DNA of 63,293 nucleotides, taken from positions 1 to 63,293 of the forward strand of contig NZ_LGDW01000325.1 in the NCBI RefSeq assembly GCF_001280005.1. Direction: 5' to 3'. The DNA is from Streptomyces sp. NRRL WC-3618. GTDB taxonomy: Bacteria; Actinomycetota; Actinomycetes; Streptomycetales; Streptomycetaceae. A model generated the notes under the pieces. That model had not been told where the DNA came from. It made no database searches and worked only from the letters and a program-made list of their open reading frames with translations. This document shows, one piece after another, positions 1 through 12,332 of this stretch. Every line of letters begins with the position of its first letter. The stretch's first letter is position 1. The translations under genes and the position numbers were made by a program.

Positions 1-240
1 CGACCCGCTGGCCCCCAGCACCCGAAGCGAGTTCTCTTCCCCCACCTTCCACTTCGCCGACTTGACGAACTGGAACACCCCGATGGGCCACCCCTGATTC
101 CAAGCCCGCAGAGCAAGCCCGAAAGCGGCGGTCGACTTGCCCTTCCCGACCCCGGTATGCACCACGACCAGCGGCCGATTACGCCGCTGCCTGGTCGTCA
201 GCCCGTCCTCCGGCACGACACTCGGCTGTCCCTGTGGCAT
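1..240 (-). CDS. cobO: Cob(I)yrinic acid a,c-diamide adenosyltransferase, N-terminal part (runs off left edge)
   Basis: This is the ATP:corrinoid adenosyltransferase of the late cobalamin pathway, which puts the 5'-deoxyadenosyl group on cobalt. Only the first 80 residues are in the window; the rest lies left of base 1. The P-loop HTGVGKGKSTAAFGLALR and the following RAWNQGWPIGVFQFVKSAKW stretch are typical of CobO/BtuR. The ATG at 238-240 shares its A with the TAA stop of the upstream chelatase gene, so translation is probably coupled. It is the last visible gene of the riboswitch-controlled cob operon. Identification is confident. Truncation is caused by the window boundary, not by a mutation. 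Confidence 0.93.
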   Translation of the reverse strand, partial: MPQGQPSVVPEDGLTTRQRRNRPLVVVHTGVGKGKSTAAFGLALRAWNQGWPIGVFQFVKSAKWKVGEENSLRVLGASGS

Positions 241-2293
241 TACGCGACCCTCCTGTTGCTCTGCCTGTCACCCTGTACGTCCCTGACCAGCCCGGCGATC
301 GAATCGGCCCGCAGCTCATCCAGTGTCACAGCGGTACCCCCCAGGTCACCGGCGAGCTGAGCGGCCAGCCCGAGCCGCACCACGCCCGACTCGCAGTCGA
401 CGACGACCGAGGCGATCCCCTCGGCCGCGAACAACCGAGCCGCCCGCGCCCCGAACGCGACCGGCTCGGGCCCTCCGGTGGCCCGCCCGTCCGTCACGAC
501 CACGACGAGCGCCCGCCGCGCGGGATCCCTGAGCCGCTCGACCCGCAGCACGTCATGCGCCTTGAGCAGCCCGGCGCCGAGCGGCGTCCGCCCACCCGTG
601 GGCAACGACTCCAGCCGGGCAGCGGCCGCGTCGACCGAGGAAGTCGGCGGCAACGCGACCTCGGCCCCCGCCCCGCGAAACGTCACGAGCCCCACCTTGT
701 CCCGCCGCTGATACGCGTCGAGCAACAACGACAGCACCGCCCCCTTGACGGCACTCATCCGCTGCCGGGCCGCCATCGACCCCGAGGCGTCGACGACGAA
801 CAGGACCAGATTCCCCTCACGCCCCTCCCGGGTGGCCTGCCGAAGATCGTCCCGCCGCACGACCAGCCCACGCCCGACCCGACCCCGCGCCCGCTGATGC
901 GGCGCGGCGGCCTGCACGGTGGCCGCCAAGTGCAGCTTGGTGAGCGCCCCTTGAGGCCGCCGGGACCCCGTCGTCCGCCCCCGCTCGGTACGCGCCCGCG
1001 ACCGCCGCCCGGCCGCCCCCTCACCGACACCGGGCACACTCAGCACCTTGGTACGAAAGGGCTCGCCGGCCCGCACGGGCTGCTGCTCACCGGAACCGCC
1101 CCCCGACTGCTGCGGCACCCCGCCCTCCCCGGCCTCGGGCTGCGCACCGGCGTCGTCCCCCTGCGGCCCGTCGGACTCCGGCGCCTGGCCACCGCCACCC
1201 CCGGGCCCGTCCGACCCAGGATCGGGATCACGGTCAGGATCAGGATCCTCGTCGTCACCCTGACCCTCACCCCCACCCGAACCCTGTCCGCCGAACTCCT
1301 CCAACGTCTCGTCGAGCTTGTTCTCGTCAAGTCCGGGCGCGTCAAAGGGATTCCGCCGCCGCCGATGCGGCAGAGCGAGCAACGCGGCCTGCCGGACATC
1401 CTCGGCGAGCACGTCGGTACGCCCCGCCCAGGCGGCCAGTGCGACGGCGGTGCGTGCCATCACGATGTCGGCGCGCATCCCGTCCACCTCGAAGGCGGCA
1501 CAGGTCGCGGCGATCTGCCTGAGCGCCCCGTCGCCCAGCCGCACCGACGGCAACAACTCCCGCGCGGCGACGATCCGGGCCCGTACGGCGGACTCTTCAT
1601 CGGCCCACCGGGCGGCGAACCCGGCGGGATCGTCGTCGTACGCCAGCCGCCGCCGGACGACCTCCACCCGCTGGTCGGGCTCCCGCGAGGCGGCGACCTC
1701 GACGGTCAGCCCGAACCGGTCGAGCAACTGCGGCCGCAGTTCACCTTCCTCGGGATTCATGGTCCCGACCAGCAGGAACTTCGCCGCATGCCGTACGGAG
1801 ACGCCCTCACGTTCGACGTAGGAGGCACCCATGGCGGCCGCGTCCAGCAGCAAGTCCACCAAGTGGTCGTGGAGAAGATTGACCTCGTCGACGTACAGGA
1901 TCCCGCGATGCGCGTCGGCGAGCAGCCCGGGCTCGAACGCCTTCACGCCCTCCGCGAGCGCCCGCTCGATGTCGAGGGCCCCGACGAGCCGGTCCTCGGA
2001 GGCACCGACGGGCAGCTCGACCATCCGGGCGGCCCGGGACGCGGAGGCCCCGGCCTCGTGCGGCCCATCGGGACATGCCGGATCGGGCGCCCCGGGATCA
2101 CACGAGAACCGGCAACCGGCGACGACGTCGACCCCGGGCAGCAGCACCGAAAGGGCGCGCACGGCGGTGGACTTGGCGGTGCCCTTTTCGCCACGAACCA
2201 ATACACCACCCACTGCCGGCGAGACGGCGTTCAGCAGCAGCGCGAGCCGCAGATCGTCCTGGCCGACGACGGCCGTGAACGGAAACGGGGTAC

Positions 2294-2297
<4 letters not shown>
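240..2297 (-). CDS. Fused AAA+/VWA chelatase subunit (ChlI-ChlD-like), putative cobaltochelatase partner of CobN
   Basis: A 685-residue protein predicted to supply the ATPase and VWA subunits needed for cobalt insertion by CobN. The N-terminal AAA+ module has Walker A GEKGTAKST (residues 36-44) and Walker B LYVDE (134-138). Residues of roughly 350-450 form an acidic, Asp/Pro/Gly-rich linker typical of ChlD/BchD. The C-terminal VWA domain starts near residue 495 and carries the MIDAS motif DASGS at 503-507. In the classical aerobic pathway these roles are split between CobS and CobT; here one polypeptide has both, as in other actinomycete cob loci. It starts with GTG, overlapping the cobN stop by 4 nt, and its own stop overlaps cobO by 1 nt. 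A magnesium chelatase label is possible by homology, but the context argues for cobalt. Confidence 0.88.
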
Positions 2298-5946
<3,649 letters not shown>

Positions 5947-5950
<4 letters not shown>

Positions 5951-7482
5951 GCGGGCGCTCCCGGTGGAATGAAAGGCAGTCCTTGTGGCGCGCCCGACTC
6001 GATGAGCCGCCAGAGCGCGTCCGTGTCCGCGTGCTGTTCGATGAGATCGCCGAGCAGGTCGAGCTGTTCCTCGCGCAGCGCGGCGAAAGAGGTGTCGGCG
6101 GCCGGTACGAAGCGGCGGCCCGCGGCGGCGGCCACCTCGCGCAGGAACGCCCGCCGGAACCCGTCGGATTCGAGGGAGCCGTGCCAGTGCGTACCCCAGA
6201 CGCTGCCGACCCGGCAGCCGTCCAGGAAGGTCTCCCCGCCGGTGACTTCGGCGACCCCGTGATGGATCTCGTACCCCTCGACGTGTTCGCCGAGGGCGCT
6301 GCCGACGGGTCGGGTGAGGGTCTTCTCGCGGGCGAACCGCACCCGTACGGGAAGGACCCCGAGCCCCTCGACATGGCCCTGTCGGCTCTCGACCTCGTCC
6401 TCGATGTGCTCGCCGAGGATCTGGAAGCCGCCGCAGATGCCGAGCACGGGCCGTCCCTCGGCGGCCCGGCGGGTGAGGGCGTCGGCGAGGCCGCGCTCCC
6501 GCAGCCACGCCAGCGCCTTCACCGTCCCACGCGTCCCCGGCACGACGACGAGATCGGCGTCGGCCAGTTCCTCGGGCCGGTCCACGAACCGCACGACGAC
6601 ACCGGGTTCGGCGGCGAGTGCGTCGACGTCGGTGAAGTTGGACATCAGGGGGACCGCGCACACGGCGACCCGCAGCACGTCCTCCCCGACGGGCGGGGAC
6701 ACGGTGGACTCGCGGACCGTCCCGCGCAGCGAGACGCGCAGCCCGTCCTCCTCGTCGATACCGAGGCCGTGCCGGAAGGGCAGCACACCGTACGTCGGCC
6801 GTCCGGTGAGCCCGAGGAGCATGTCGAGCCCCGGTTCCAGCAGGGACACGTCTCCCCGGAACTTGTTCACGAGGAACCCGGCGACGAGCGCCTGGTCCTC
6901 GGGAGACAGCAGGGCGACCGTTCCGAAGAAGGAGGCGAAGACCCCGCCGCGGTCGATGTCGCCGACGACGAGCACCGGGAGCCGGGCGTTGCGCGCGATT
7001 CCCATGTTGACGATGTCGGTCCGCCTGAGGTTGATCTCAGCCGGGCTCCCGGCCCCCTCACAGATCACCGCGTCATACGTGCCCCGCAGTTCGGCGAGGC
7101 ACTCCAGCACGGTCCCGAGAAGTCGCTGCTGTCGCCCGCCGTGATACCCACGGGCGCTCATCTCCCCCACGGGCTTGCCCATGAGCACGACCTGACTGCT
7201 CTGGTCGCCCCCCGGCTTCAGCAGGACGGGATTCATCAGCGCGGTGGGTTCCACGCGGCACGCCTGCGCCTGCATGGCCTGCGCCCGCCCGATCTCGGCA
7301 CCCTCACGGGTGACGAAGGAGTTGAGGGACATGTTCTGCGCCTTGAACGGCGCGACCTTGACCCCCTGCCGCACCAGCCACCGGCAGATCCCCGCGGTGA
7401 CGACGCTCTTGCCGGCGTCGGAGGTCGTCCCGGCGACGAGCAGACCGCCACCGAGGGCCCCACCACTCATGGAATGCGTCAT
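5947..7482 (-). CDS. cobQ: Cobyric acid synthase (glutamine-dependent amidotransferase)
   Basis: A 511-residue CobQ/CbiP enzyme that amidates positions b, d, e and g of adenosylcobyrinic acid a,c-diamide with glutamine and ATP. The N-terminal P-loop-like synthetase domain shows [10 protein letters not shown] (residues 19-28) and the following [10 protein letters not shown] segment. The C-terminal class I-type glutaminase domain has the nucleophile Cys350 in [11 protein letters not shown] and a late His in GTHWHGSLE. The start ATG at 7482 overlaps the cbiB stop by one base; a second Met four codons in is an alternative. The gene is flanked by cbiB and cobN on the same transcript, consistent with late B12 synthesis. 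Confidence 0.95.
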
Positions 7483-8420
7483 CAGGTACGCCCCTTCATC
7501 AGGGCCCGCGCGGCGACGCTGACGCCGAGTGCGAGCAGACCGACGCGACGGGACAGCCGTACGGCCCGCTCGATGTCGTGCACCTCCACGGAACGCCCCT
7601 CCTGGTTCAGCACCGGCCGGTGCTCGACCCGTCCGCCGTAGGACAGGGTCCCGCCGAGCCGCACGCCCAGGGCGCCCGCGAAAGAAGCCTCCACGGGCCC
7701 GGCGTTGGGGCTCGGATGCTTGCCGGCGTCGCTCCGCCAGGCCCGTAGGGCGCCGCGGGGATCGCCACCGGTGAGGGTGGCCAGTACGGCGGTGAGCCGT
7801 GCTCCCGGCCACCCGGCCACATCGTCCAGCCGGGCGGAGGCCCACCCGTACCGCCGGTAGCGGGCGGACTTGTGCCCGACCATGGCGTCCAGGGTGTTGA
7901 CGGCCCGGAACCCGACCAGTCCGGGTACGCCACCCAGGGCGCCCCAGACGAGCGCGCCCACGACGGCGTCGGAGGTGTTCTCGGCGACGGACTCGACGAC
8001 GGCTCGGGCGATGCCGTCGGAGTCGAGCGCCTGGGGATCCCGGCCGCAGAGATGCGGCAGCCGCTTCCGCGCTCCCTCGAGGTCGCCGGTCTCCAGCGAC
8101 CGGCCGACGGCCCGCGCCTCCCGGCCGAGGGAGGTACCGCCGACGACGGCCCAGGTGGCGGCGGCGGTGAGCGCGACGGAAGCGGTACGGGACGGACGTA
8201 CGAGGCAACCGGCCGCTGCGGCAAGGGAGACGGCGCCTCCCGCGCACACGGCGGTGTGCAGGGCGCCCCATCCCCGGTGATCCCGCCACAGCAGTTGTTC
8301 GACGGCGCCGGCGGCCCGCCCGAACGCGGCGACCGGATGCCCGCGGCGAGGGTCGCCCAGGATCAGGTCACCGAGGAGTCCGGCGGTGGCGCCGTACGCG
8401 AAGACGCGATCGGCACGCAT
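7482..8420 (-). CDS. cobD: Adenosylcobinamide-phosphate synthase CbiB/CobD (membrane)
   Basis: A 312-residue polytopic membrane protein of the CbiB/CobD family, which attaches aminopropanol (or its phosphate) to adenosylcobyric acid. Family signatures are [20 protein letters not shown] near the N-terminus, [17 protein letters not shown] in the centre and the [18 protein letters not shown] stretch. The frame is open up to 8540, but that extension would be read through the riboswitch, so I start at [10 protein letters not shown] (8420), where family similarity begins. The ribosome binding site in front of this ATG is weak, as expected if it is masked or exposed by the riboswitch expression platform. 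It is the first gene of the cob operon. Confidence 0.93.
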   Translation of the reverse strand: MRADRVFAYGATAGLLGDLILGDPRRGHPVAAFGRAAGAVEQLLWRDHRGWGALHTAVCAGGAVSLAAAAGCLVRPSRTASVALTAAATWAVVGGTSLGREARAVGRSLETGDLEGARKRLPHLCGRDPQALDSDGIARAVVESVAENTSDAVVGALVWGALGGVPGLVGFRAVNTLDAMVGHKSARYRRYGWASARLDDVAGWPGARLTAVLATLTGGDPRGALRAWRSDAGKHPSPNAGPVEASFAGALGVRLGGTLSYGGRVEHRPVLNQEGRSVEVHDIERAVRLSRRVGLLALGVSVAARALMKGRT

Positions 8421-8519
8421 CGGCTCAGCCGGCCGTGGGATCGGGCAGCGATCTGGTGCTGTACCTCGAACGGCAGCCGAGCATGGCGATATGTCCTCAC
8501 TCAGGGTGTCCACGCCCTG

Positions 8520-8690
8520 GTTCGACGAGACCGGCGGCAAGAGTTCCTGGCTCCCGGGGTTACCTACCCCGGTGACAGTGGCGGGACCGCGCCGGATTCA
8601 CACCGGCTTCCTCTTCTGCTGCCGTACATGGCCCCGGCAGTCCACCACGGGCCCGGAACACCCGTCAACTTGCCGTTGACCTGGACAGGA
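8520..8690 (-). promoter_or_regulatory. Cobalamin (AdoCbl) riboswitch
   Basis: Read on the minus strand, this leader contains the hallmark B12-box elements: GAAGCCGGTGTGAATCCGGC, then GCGGTCCCGCCACTGT (around 8575-8610), and GAGCCAGGAACTC (8541-8553). Order and spacing fit the class-I cobalamin riboswitch core. It lies directly upstream of cbiB and so should shut the five-gene cob operon down when adenosylcobalamin is abundant. The outer boundaries are approximate because I could not fold it. The expression platform is presumably between 8420 and 8520, where ribosome binding or termination would be controlled. Confidence 0.95.
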
Positions 8691-8772
8691 AGACTGTGCT
8701 GAGCCCCACACCGCACCCGGATCAGGGCGATGAACGCCCGCCCGCGGACGGCCGAACGCCCGCCCCGCCCAC

Positions 8773-8791
8773 GGCCACCGACAAGGTGGCC
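8773..8791 (-). terminator. Hairpin downstream of the pit-small ORF unit
   Basis: A 7-bp perfect stem (8773-8779 with 8785-8791) and a 5-nt loop, 46 bases beyond the stop of the 73-residue membrane protein gene. It probably ends the phosphate-transport transcript before the cob riboswitch region begins. There is no clear U-run, which is usual in Streptomyces. Confidence 0.45.
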
Positions 8792-8836
8792 ACGGGCGGA
8801 ACGGGCGCCAAGGACGTGGACGGGGTCCTTCGGGCC

Positions 8837-9058
8837 TCAGGCCACGATCAGATGGATCCCGTACGCCACCACAGCCGCGCAGACGGCGAAGCACGCGTAC
8901 GCGCCGGTGACCGCCGCCCCCGCCGACTCGCCCTGCGCGAGGGCGCGTTCGCGGCGCGAGAGTCCGACGATGCCCAGGGTGAACACGCCCACCATGGCCA
9001 CCGTGATGACGAGACTGACGCCGAAGACGGAGCCGAGGGCTGCCCAGTCGATCTTCAT
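8837..9058 (-). CDS. Small membrane protein downstream of Pit transporter
   Basis: A 73-residue protein with two predicted membrane helices: residues about 8-31 (VFGVSLVITVAMVGVFTLGI) and about 48-72 (TGAYACFAVCAAVVAYGIHL). A short charged loop RRERALAQGE lies between them. The ATG at 9058 has a good ribosome binding site (GAAGGAAGC). It starts 40 nt after the pit stop codon on the same strand, so co-transcription with the phosphate transporter is likely. Small proteins of this kind recur next to pit in actinomycetes as I remember it, but no function is established to my knowledge. A regulatory or stabilising partner of Pit is an inference from position only. Confidence 0.8.
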   Translation of the reverse strand: MKIDWAALGSVFGVSLVITVAMVGVFTLGIVGLSRRERALAQGESAGAAVTGAYACFAVCAAVVAYGIHLIVA

Positions 9059-9098
9059 GTTGCTTCCTTCTGCTTCTCGCTCGGACCGGGAGCCGGAC

Positions 9099-10346
9099 TC
9101 AGAGGGCCGTGGCCGACGGCTTCGCCGTGACCTCGGCCGGGGCGGGGATGGTGGCCGTCAGGCCGTCGGCGACCGTGCCGGCCGGCGGCGGGGTCACGGC
9201 GGCGATGGCCGTCGTGACGACGCCCGCGGGCTCCGTCTCGCCCTCGACGCCGTTGACGTTCGTGTGGTCGATCACCTCGCGGCGCGACACGACCCAGATC
9301 GCCGCGCTCGAAGCGATGAGGAAGACGGCCACCACAGCCGTACCCCAGTCGCCGAAGCCGGTGACGTACTCCGCGAGGGCACCGACGAGCGCCGCGGCGG
9401 GCAGGGTCAGCCCCCACGCCACGAACATCCGCGTCGCCGTCGACCAGCGGACCACGCCGCCCTTGCGGCCGAGGCCCGCGCCCATCACCGACCCCGACAC
9501 CGAGTGCGTGGTGGAGAGGGAGAAACCGAGGTGGGAGGAGGCCAGGATGACCGTCGCCGCGCTGGTCTGGGCGGCGAAGCCCTGCTGGGGCTGAAGGTCG
9601 GTCAGGCCCTTGCCCATCGTACGGATGATGCGCCAGCCGCCGAGGTACGTGCCGAGCGCGATGGCCAGGCCCGCGGAGAGGATGACCCACACCGGGGGAT
9701 CGGAGTCGGGGGAGACGGCGCCGCCGGCGACCAGGGCGAGGGTGATGATGCCCATCGTCTTCTGCGCGTCGTTGGTGCCGTGGGCCAGCGAGACCAGGCC
9801 GGCGGAGGCGATCTGACCGGCCCTGAAGCCCTTCTCCGCCGCCTTGCCCTCGGCCCGCCCGGCGCCGAGTGTGTACGAGAGCCGGGTCGCCAGCATGGCC
9901 GCGATGCCCGCGACCAGCGGGGCGGCGATCGCCGGGATCAGCACCTTCGTCACCAGCACGTCGCCGTGGACGGCACCCGTTCCGGCCGAGGCGATGGTCG
10001 CACCGATCAGACCGCCCATCAGGGCGTGCGAGGAACTGGACGGAAGCCCGACCAGCCAGGTCAGCAGGTTCCAGAGGATCGCTCCGACCAGCGCCGCGAA
10101 AATGACCTCGGGACGGATGCCGCTCTCGTCCACGAGGCCCTTGGAGATCGTGTTGGCGACCTCGACGGAAAGGAAGGCGCCCACGAGGTTGAGCACGGCC
10201 GACATGGCGACCGCGACCTTGGGCTTGAGCGCACCGGTCGAGATGGTGGTGGCCATCGCGTTGGCGGTGTCGTGGAAACCGTTCGTGAAATCGAACGCAA
10301 GCGCGGTGACGACCACGATCGCGAGGATCAGCGAGAAGCTTTCCAT
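9099..10346 (-). CDS. pit: Low-affinity inorganic phosphate transporter, PiT family
   Basis: A 415-residue PiT-family H+/phosphate (metal-phosphate) symporter of the cytoplasmic membrane. Both halves of the internal duplication are visible. The N-terminal half carries DFTNGFHDTANAMATTISTG (residues about 19-38) followed by PSSSSHALMGGLIG. The C-terminal half carries LAHGTNDAQKTMGII and a degenerate second repeat at SLSTTHSVSGSVMGAG. The C-terminal tail after about residue 375 is Ala/Pro/Thr-rich and variable. The chosen ATG at 10346 gives MESFSLILAIV. In S. coelicolor the equivalent at this position is, from memory, PitH2 (SCO1845), which is PhoP-regulated; the direct repeats upstream support that. 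A 73-residue membrane protein follows on the same strand. Confidence 0.95.
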   Translation of the reverse strand: MESFSLILAIVVVTALAFDFTNGFHDTANAMATTISTGALKPKVAVAMSAVLNLVGAFLSVEVANTISKGLVDESGIRPEVIFAALVGAILWNLLTWLVGLPSSSSHALMGGLIGATIASAGTGAVHGDVLVTKVLIPAIAAPLVAGIAAMLATRLSYTLGAGRAEGKAAEKGFRAGQIASAGLVSLAHGTNDAQKTMGIITLALVAGGAVSPDSDPPVWVILSAGLAIALGTYLGGWRIIRTMGKGLTDLQPQQGFAAQTSAATVILASSHLGFSLSTTHSVSGSVMGAGLGRKGGVVRWSTATRMFVAWGLTLPAAALVGALAEYVTGFGDWGTAVVAVFLIASSAAIWVVSRREVIDHTNVNGVEGETEPAGVVTTAIAAVTPPPAGTVADGLTATIPAPAEVTAKPSATAL

Positions 10347-10393
10347 TTACCCAGATTTCTTCCGTACGGTATTGGCTGTTGGACCGTAGGCAA

Positions 10394-10415
10394 TCTGAAT
10401 GAACGGAAGATGAAC
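10394..10415 (-). promoter_or_regulatory. PHO box: two 11-nt direct repeats upstream of pit
   Basis: On the minus strand the sequence reads GTTCATCTTCC followed without gap by GTTCATTCAGA. These are two head-to-tail 11-nt direct repeat units with the GTTCA core that defines PhoP binding sites in Streptomyces. They end 48 nt before the pit ATG, in a position compatible with activation by PhoP under phosphate limitation. The repeat geometry is directly visible; PhoP binding itself is inferred. Confidence 0.7.
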
Positions 10416-10490
10416 TGACGGGGGATGGCGGATGACCGAAAACGGGGCGCCGCTCCAACGGAGCCGCAGAGCGAGCGACGCCCGCGCTCG

Positions 10491-11261
10491 TCACCCCTTC
10501 GCCAACCGCCTGAGCTGGGCAAACGACCCGTTGAAGAGATTCTGGTCACCCGGCAGTGAGCCGCTGTTGTCGTACTGCCAGAAGGTCCAGGACTGCCAGC
10601 CCCCTGCGGGCAGCGCCCCCGCGTCCGCCGCGTCGTAACGGGCCAGCCACAGGGAGTGCTTCGAGGTGAAGGCGCTGCTGCTGTTCGTGCAGGTGTTCCA
10701 CCAGTGGGCGGTCGTGTAGATCACCGGACGGCGGCCGGTGAGCCGGCTGACCTCGTCGCTGAACGCCGTGATCCAGGTGGCCATCCCCGCCTTGCTGAGG
10801 CCGTAGCACTTCTGCCTGCCGTACGGGTTGTACTCGATGTCGAGCGCGGGCGGCAGCGTCCAGCCGTCCGCGCGCCAGGCCCCGCCGTTGCGCACGAAGA
10901 ACCGGGCCTGGGTGACGCCGGACGACCTGTCCGGCAGGGCGAAGTGGTAGGCGCCGCGGATCAGGCCCGCGGCTCGCGAACCGTCGTACTGCCGGCCGAA
11001 GTAGGGACTGCGGTAGGTGTGGGACTCGGTCGCCTTGACGTAGACGAAAGTGGCGCCGTTCGCTTTCGCGGACTGCCAGTCGACGTCCTTCTGGTGCGCC
11101 GAGACGTCGTTCCCGCGAGGTTCCCCCGCCGCCGAGACCGGAGCCCCCGTCAGGAGGCTTCCCCCGAGGGTGATCGCCGCCGCGGTGGCCGCGAAGGCCC
11201 GTAAGCGGCGGCGTGACGGTTTGCGGTGGACGCGTGCGAACAGGGTGCGATCACTGGCCAA
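10491..11261 (-). CDS. Secreted GH25 lysozyme (N-acetylmuramidase)
   Basis: A 256-residue secreted muramidase that cleaves the beta-1,4 bond between N-acetylmuramic acid and N-acetylglucosamine in peptidoglycan. Residues 1-45 form an export signal with an Arg-rich n-region and a hydrophobic stretch AFAATAAAITLGGSLLTGAP ending in an AxA-type site near VSAAG. The GH25 fold follows: GNDVSAHQKDVDW with the first catalytic Asp, FVYVKATES, ALDIEYNPYG carrying the catalytic DxE pair, and the terminal QYDNSGSLPGDQNLFNGS motif typical of this family. It is transcribed divergently from the aldolase gene. A role in cell-wall turnover or attack on neighbours is likely; there is no phage context. Confidence 0.92.
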   Translation of the reverse strand: MASDRTLFARVHRKPSRRRLRAFAATAAAITLGGSLLTGAPVSAAGEPRGNDVSAHQKDVDWQSAKANGATFVYVKATESHTYRSPYFGRQYDGSRAAGLIRGAYHFALPDRSSGVTQARFFVRNGGAWRADGWTLPPALDIEYNPYGRQKCYGLSKAGMATWITAFSDEVSRLTGRRPVIYTTAHWWNTCTNSSSAFTSKHSLWLARYDAADAGALPAGGWQSWTFWQYDNSGSLPGDQNLFNGSFAQLRRLAKG

Positions 11262-11466
11262 TGTTTCCCCCCGGAATGGCTGCGCGGAATGGCCGCGCGC
11301 GAGGCAAATCTCCAGGAGGCTACTGGAAGATCGTCATATCTCCGGCGGTCCCCGATCAAAGCGCGCCTATACGCCGATGTGCACGCGTACGCGCCCTTAC
11401 GGCCACCGGAGTTGCCGCCTACAGTGCCCTCGCCCGGTCACCGACCGTGCCTGGCAGGATCAGGGC

Positions 11467-12195
11467 ATGGCTGAGCAGCGACGCGACGGGCGGGACGAGC
11501 GGGACGACCTGCGGGGAGCGGGTGCGGCGCAGGGGGACGCGGTGCCCGAGGGGACGGCGCGCGCCTGGGCCGCGCTCGTCGCGACGGCCCGCCGCACGGT
11601 GGCCGACGGTCTGGTCGTCGGCACCTCCGGCAACGTCTCCGTGCGCGTCGGGGACGGGGACACCGTCCTGATCACCCCCTCCGGCGTGCCCTACGACCGG
11701 CTCGCCCCCGAGGACGTCGTCGGCGTCGACCTGACCGGCCGCCGGCTTTTCGGCACCCTTACCCCGACGAGCGAACTGCCCATGCATCTCGCCGTCTACC
11801 GCGCCACCGACGCCCGCGCCATCGTCCACACCCACGCCGTCCACGCGACCGCCGTCTCGACGCTCGTACGAGAGCTGCCGCTGATCCACTACATGGCGGG
11901 CGACCTCGGCGGCCCGGTCCGCGTCGCCCCGTATGCGACGTACGGCACGGCGGAGTTGGCCGAGAACACGCTCCGCGCCCTGACCGGCCGCACCGCCTGC
12001 CTCCTCCAGAACCACGGCACGCTCGCCCTCGGCGCCACCCTCGACCAGGCGTACAACCGCACCGCCCAGCTGGAGTGGATGTGCCGCGTCTGGCTGACGG
12101 CGTCCTCCGTGCCCGGTCTGTCCCCCACGCTGCTGTCGGAGGAACAGGTGAGCGAGGCGGCGGAGCGGCTCAAGGGGTACGGGCAGCGGGGATAG
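11467..12195 (+). CDS. Class II aldolase/adducin family protein (L-fuculose-phosphate aldolase-like)
   Basis: A 242-residue zinc-dependent aldolase-family protein. The first 30 residues are charged and variable. The fold begins at ARAWAALVATARRTVADGLV, then GTSGNVSVR and the substrate loop LITPSGVPYD. Metal ligands are visible in the HTHAVHATA motif and the later QNHGTLALG, with a catalytic acid-type residue in PTSELPMHLAVY. Candidate reactions are cleavage of L-fuculose-1-phosphate or a related sugar phosphate, or a methylthioribulose-phosphate-type step; the sequence alone does not decide. ATG at 11467 was chosen because it gives the usual family length. The downstream alpha/beta hydrolase starts 137 nt later in the same direction. 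Confidence 0.85.
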   Translation: MAEQRRDGRDERDDLRGAGAAQGDAVPEGTARAWAALVATARRTVADGLVVGTSGNVSVRVGDGDTVLITPSGVPYDRLAPEDVVGVDLTGRRLFGTLTPTSELPMHLAVYRATDARAIVHTHAVHATAVSTLVRELPLIHYMAGDLGGPVRVAPYATYGTAELAENTLRALTGRTACLLQNHGTLALGATLDQAYNRTAQLEWMCRVWLTASSVPGLSPTLLSEEQVSEAAERLKGYGQRG

Positions 12196-12332
12196 CCGGG
12201 GACAGCGGAGACAGCGGGCGCAGCGGGGGAGGAGCCCGCCTTCTGCGCTGCCTTCACCACGTTCACCACCTTCACCACTTTCGCCCCGTCCTCCCGCTGG
12301 CCGTCGGAGCGCTCCGCAAGGAGACTGGGTCC

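Noticed and set aside
10491..11261. Endolysin of a phage remnant
   Set aside because: The protein has a full signal peptide and sits among conserved core genes without other phage genes.
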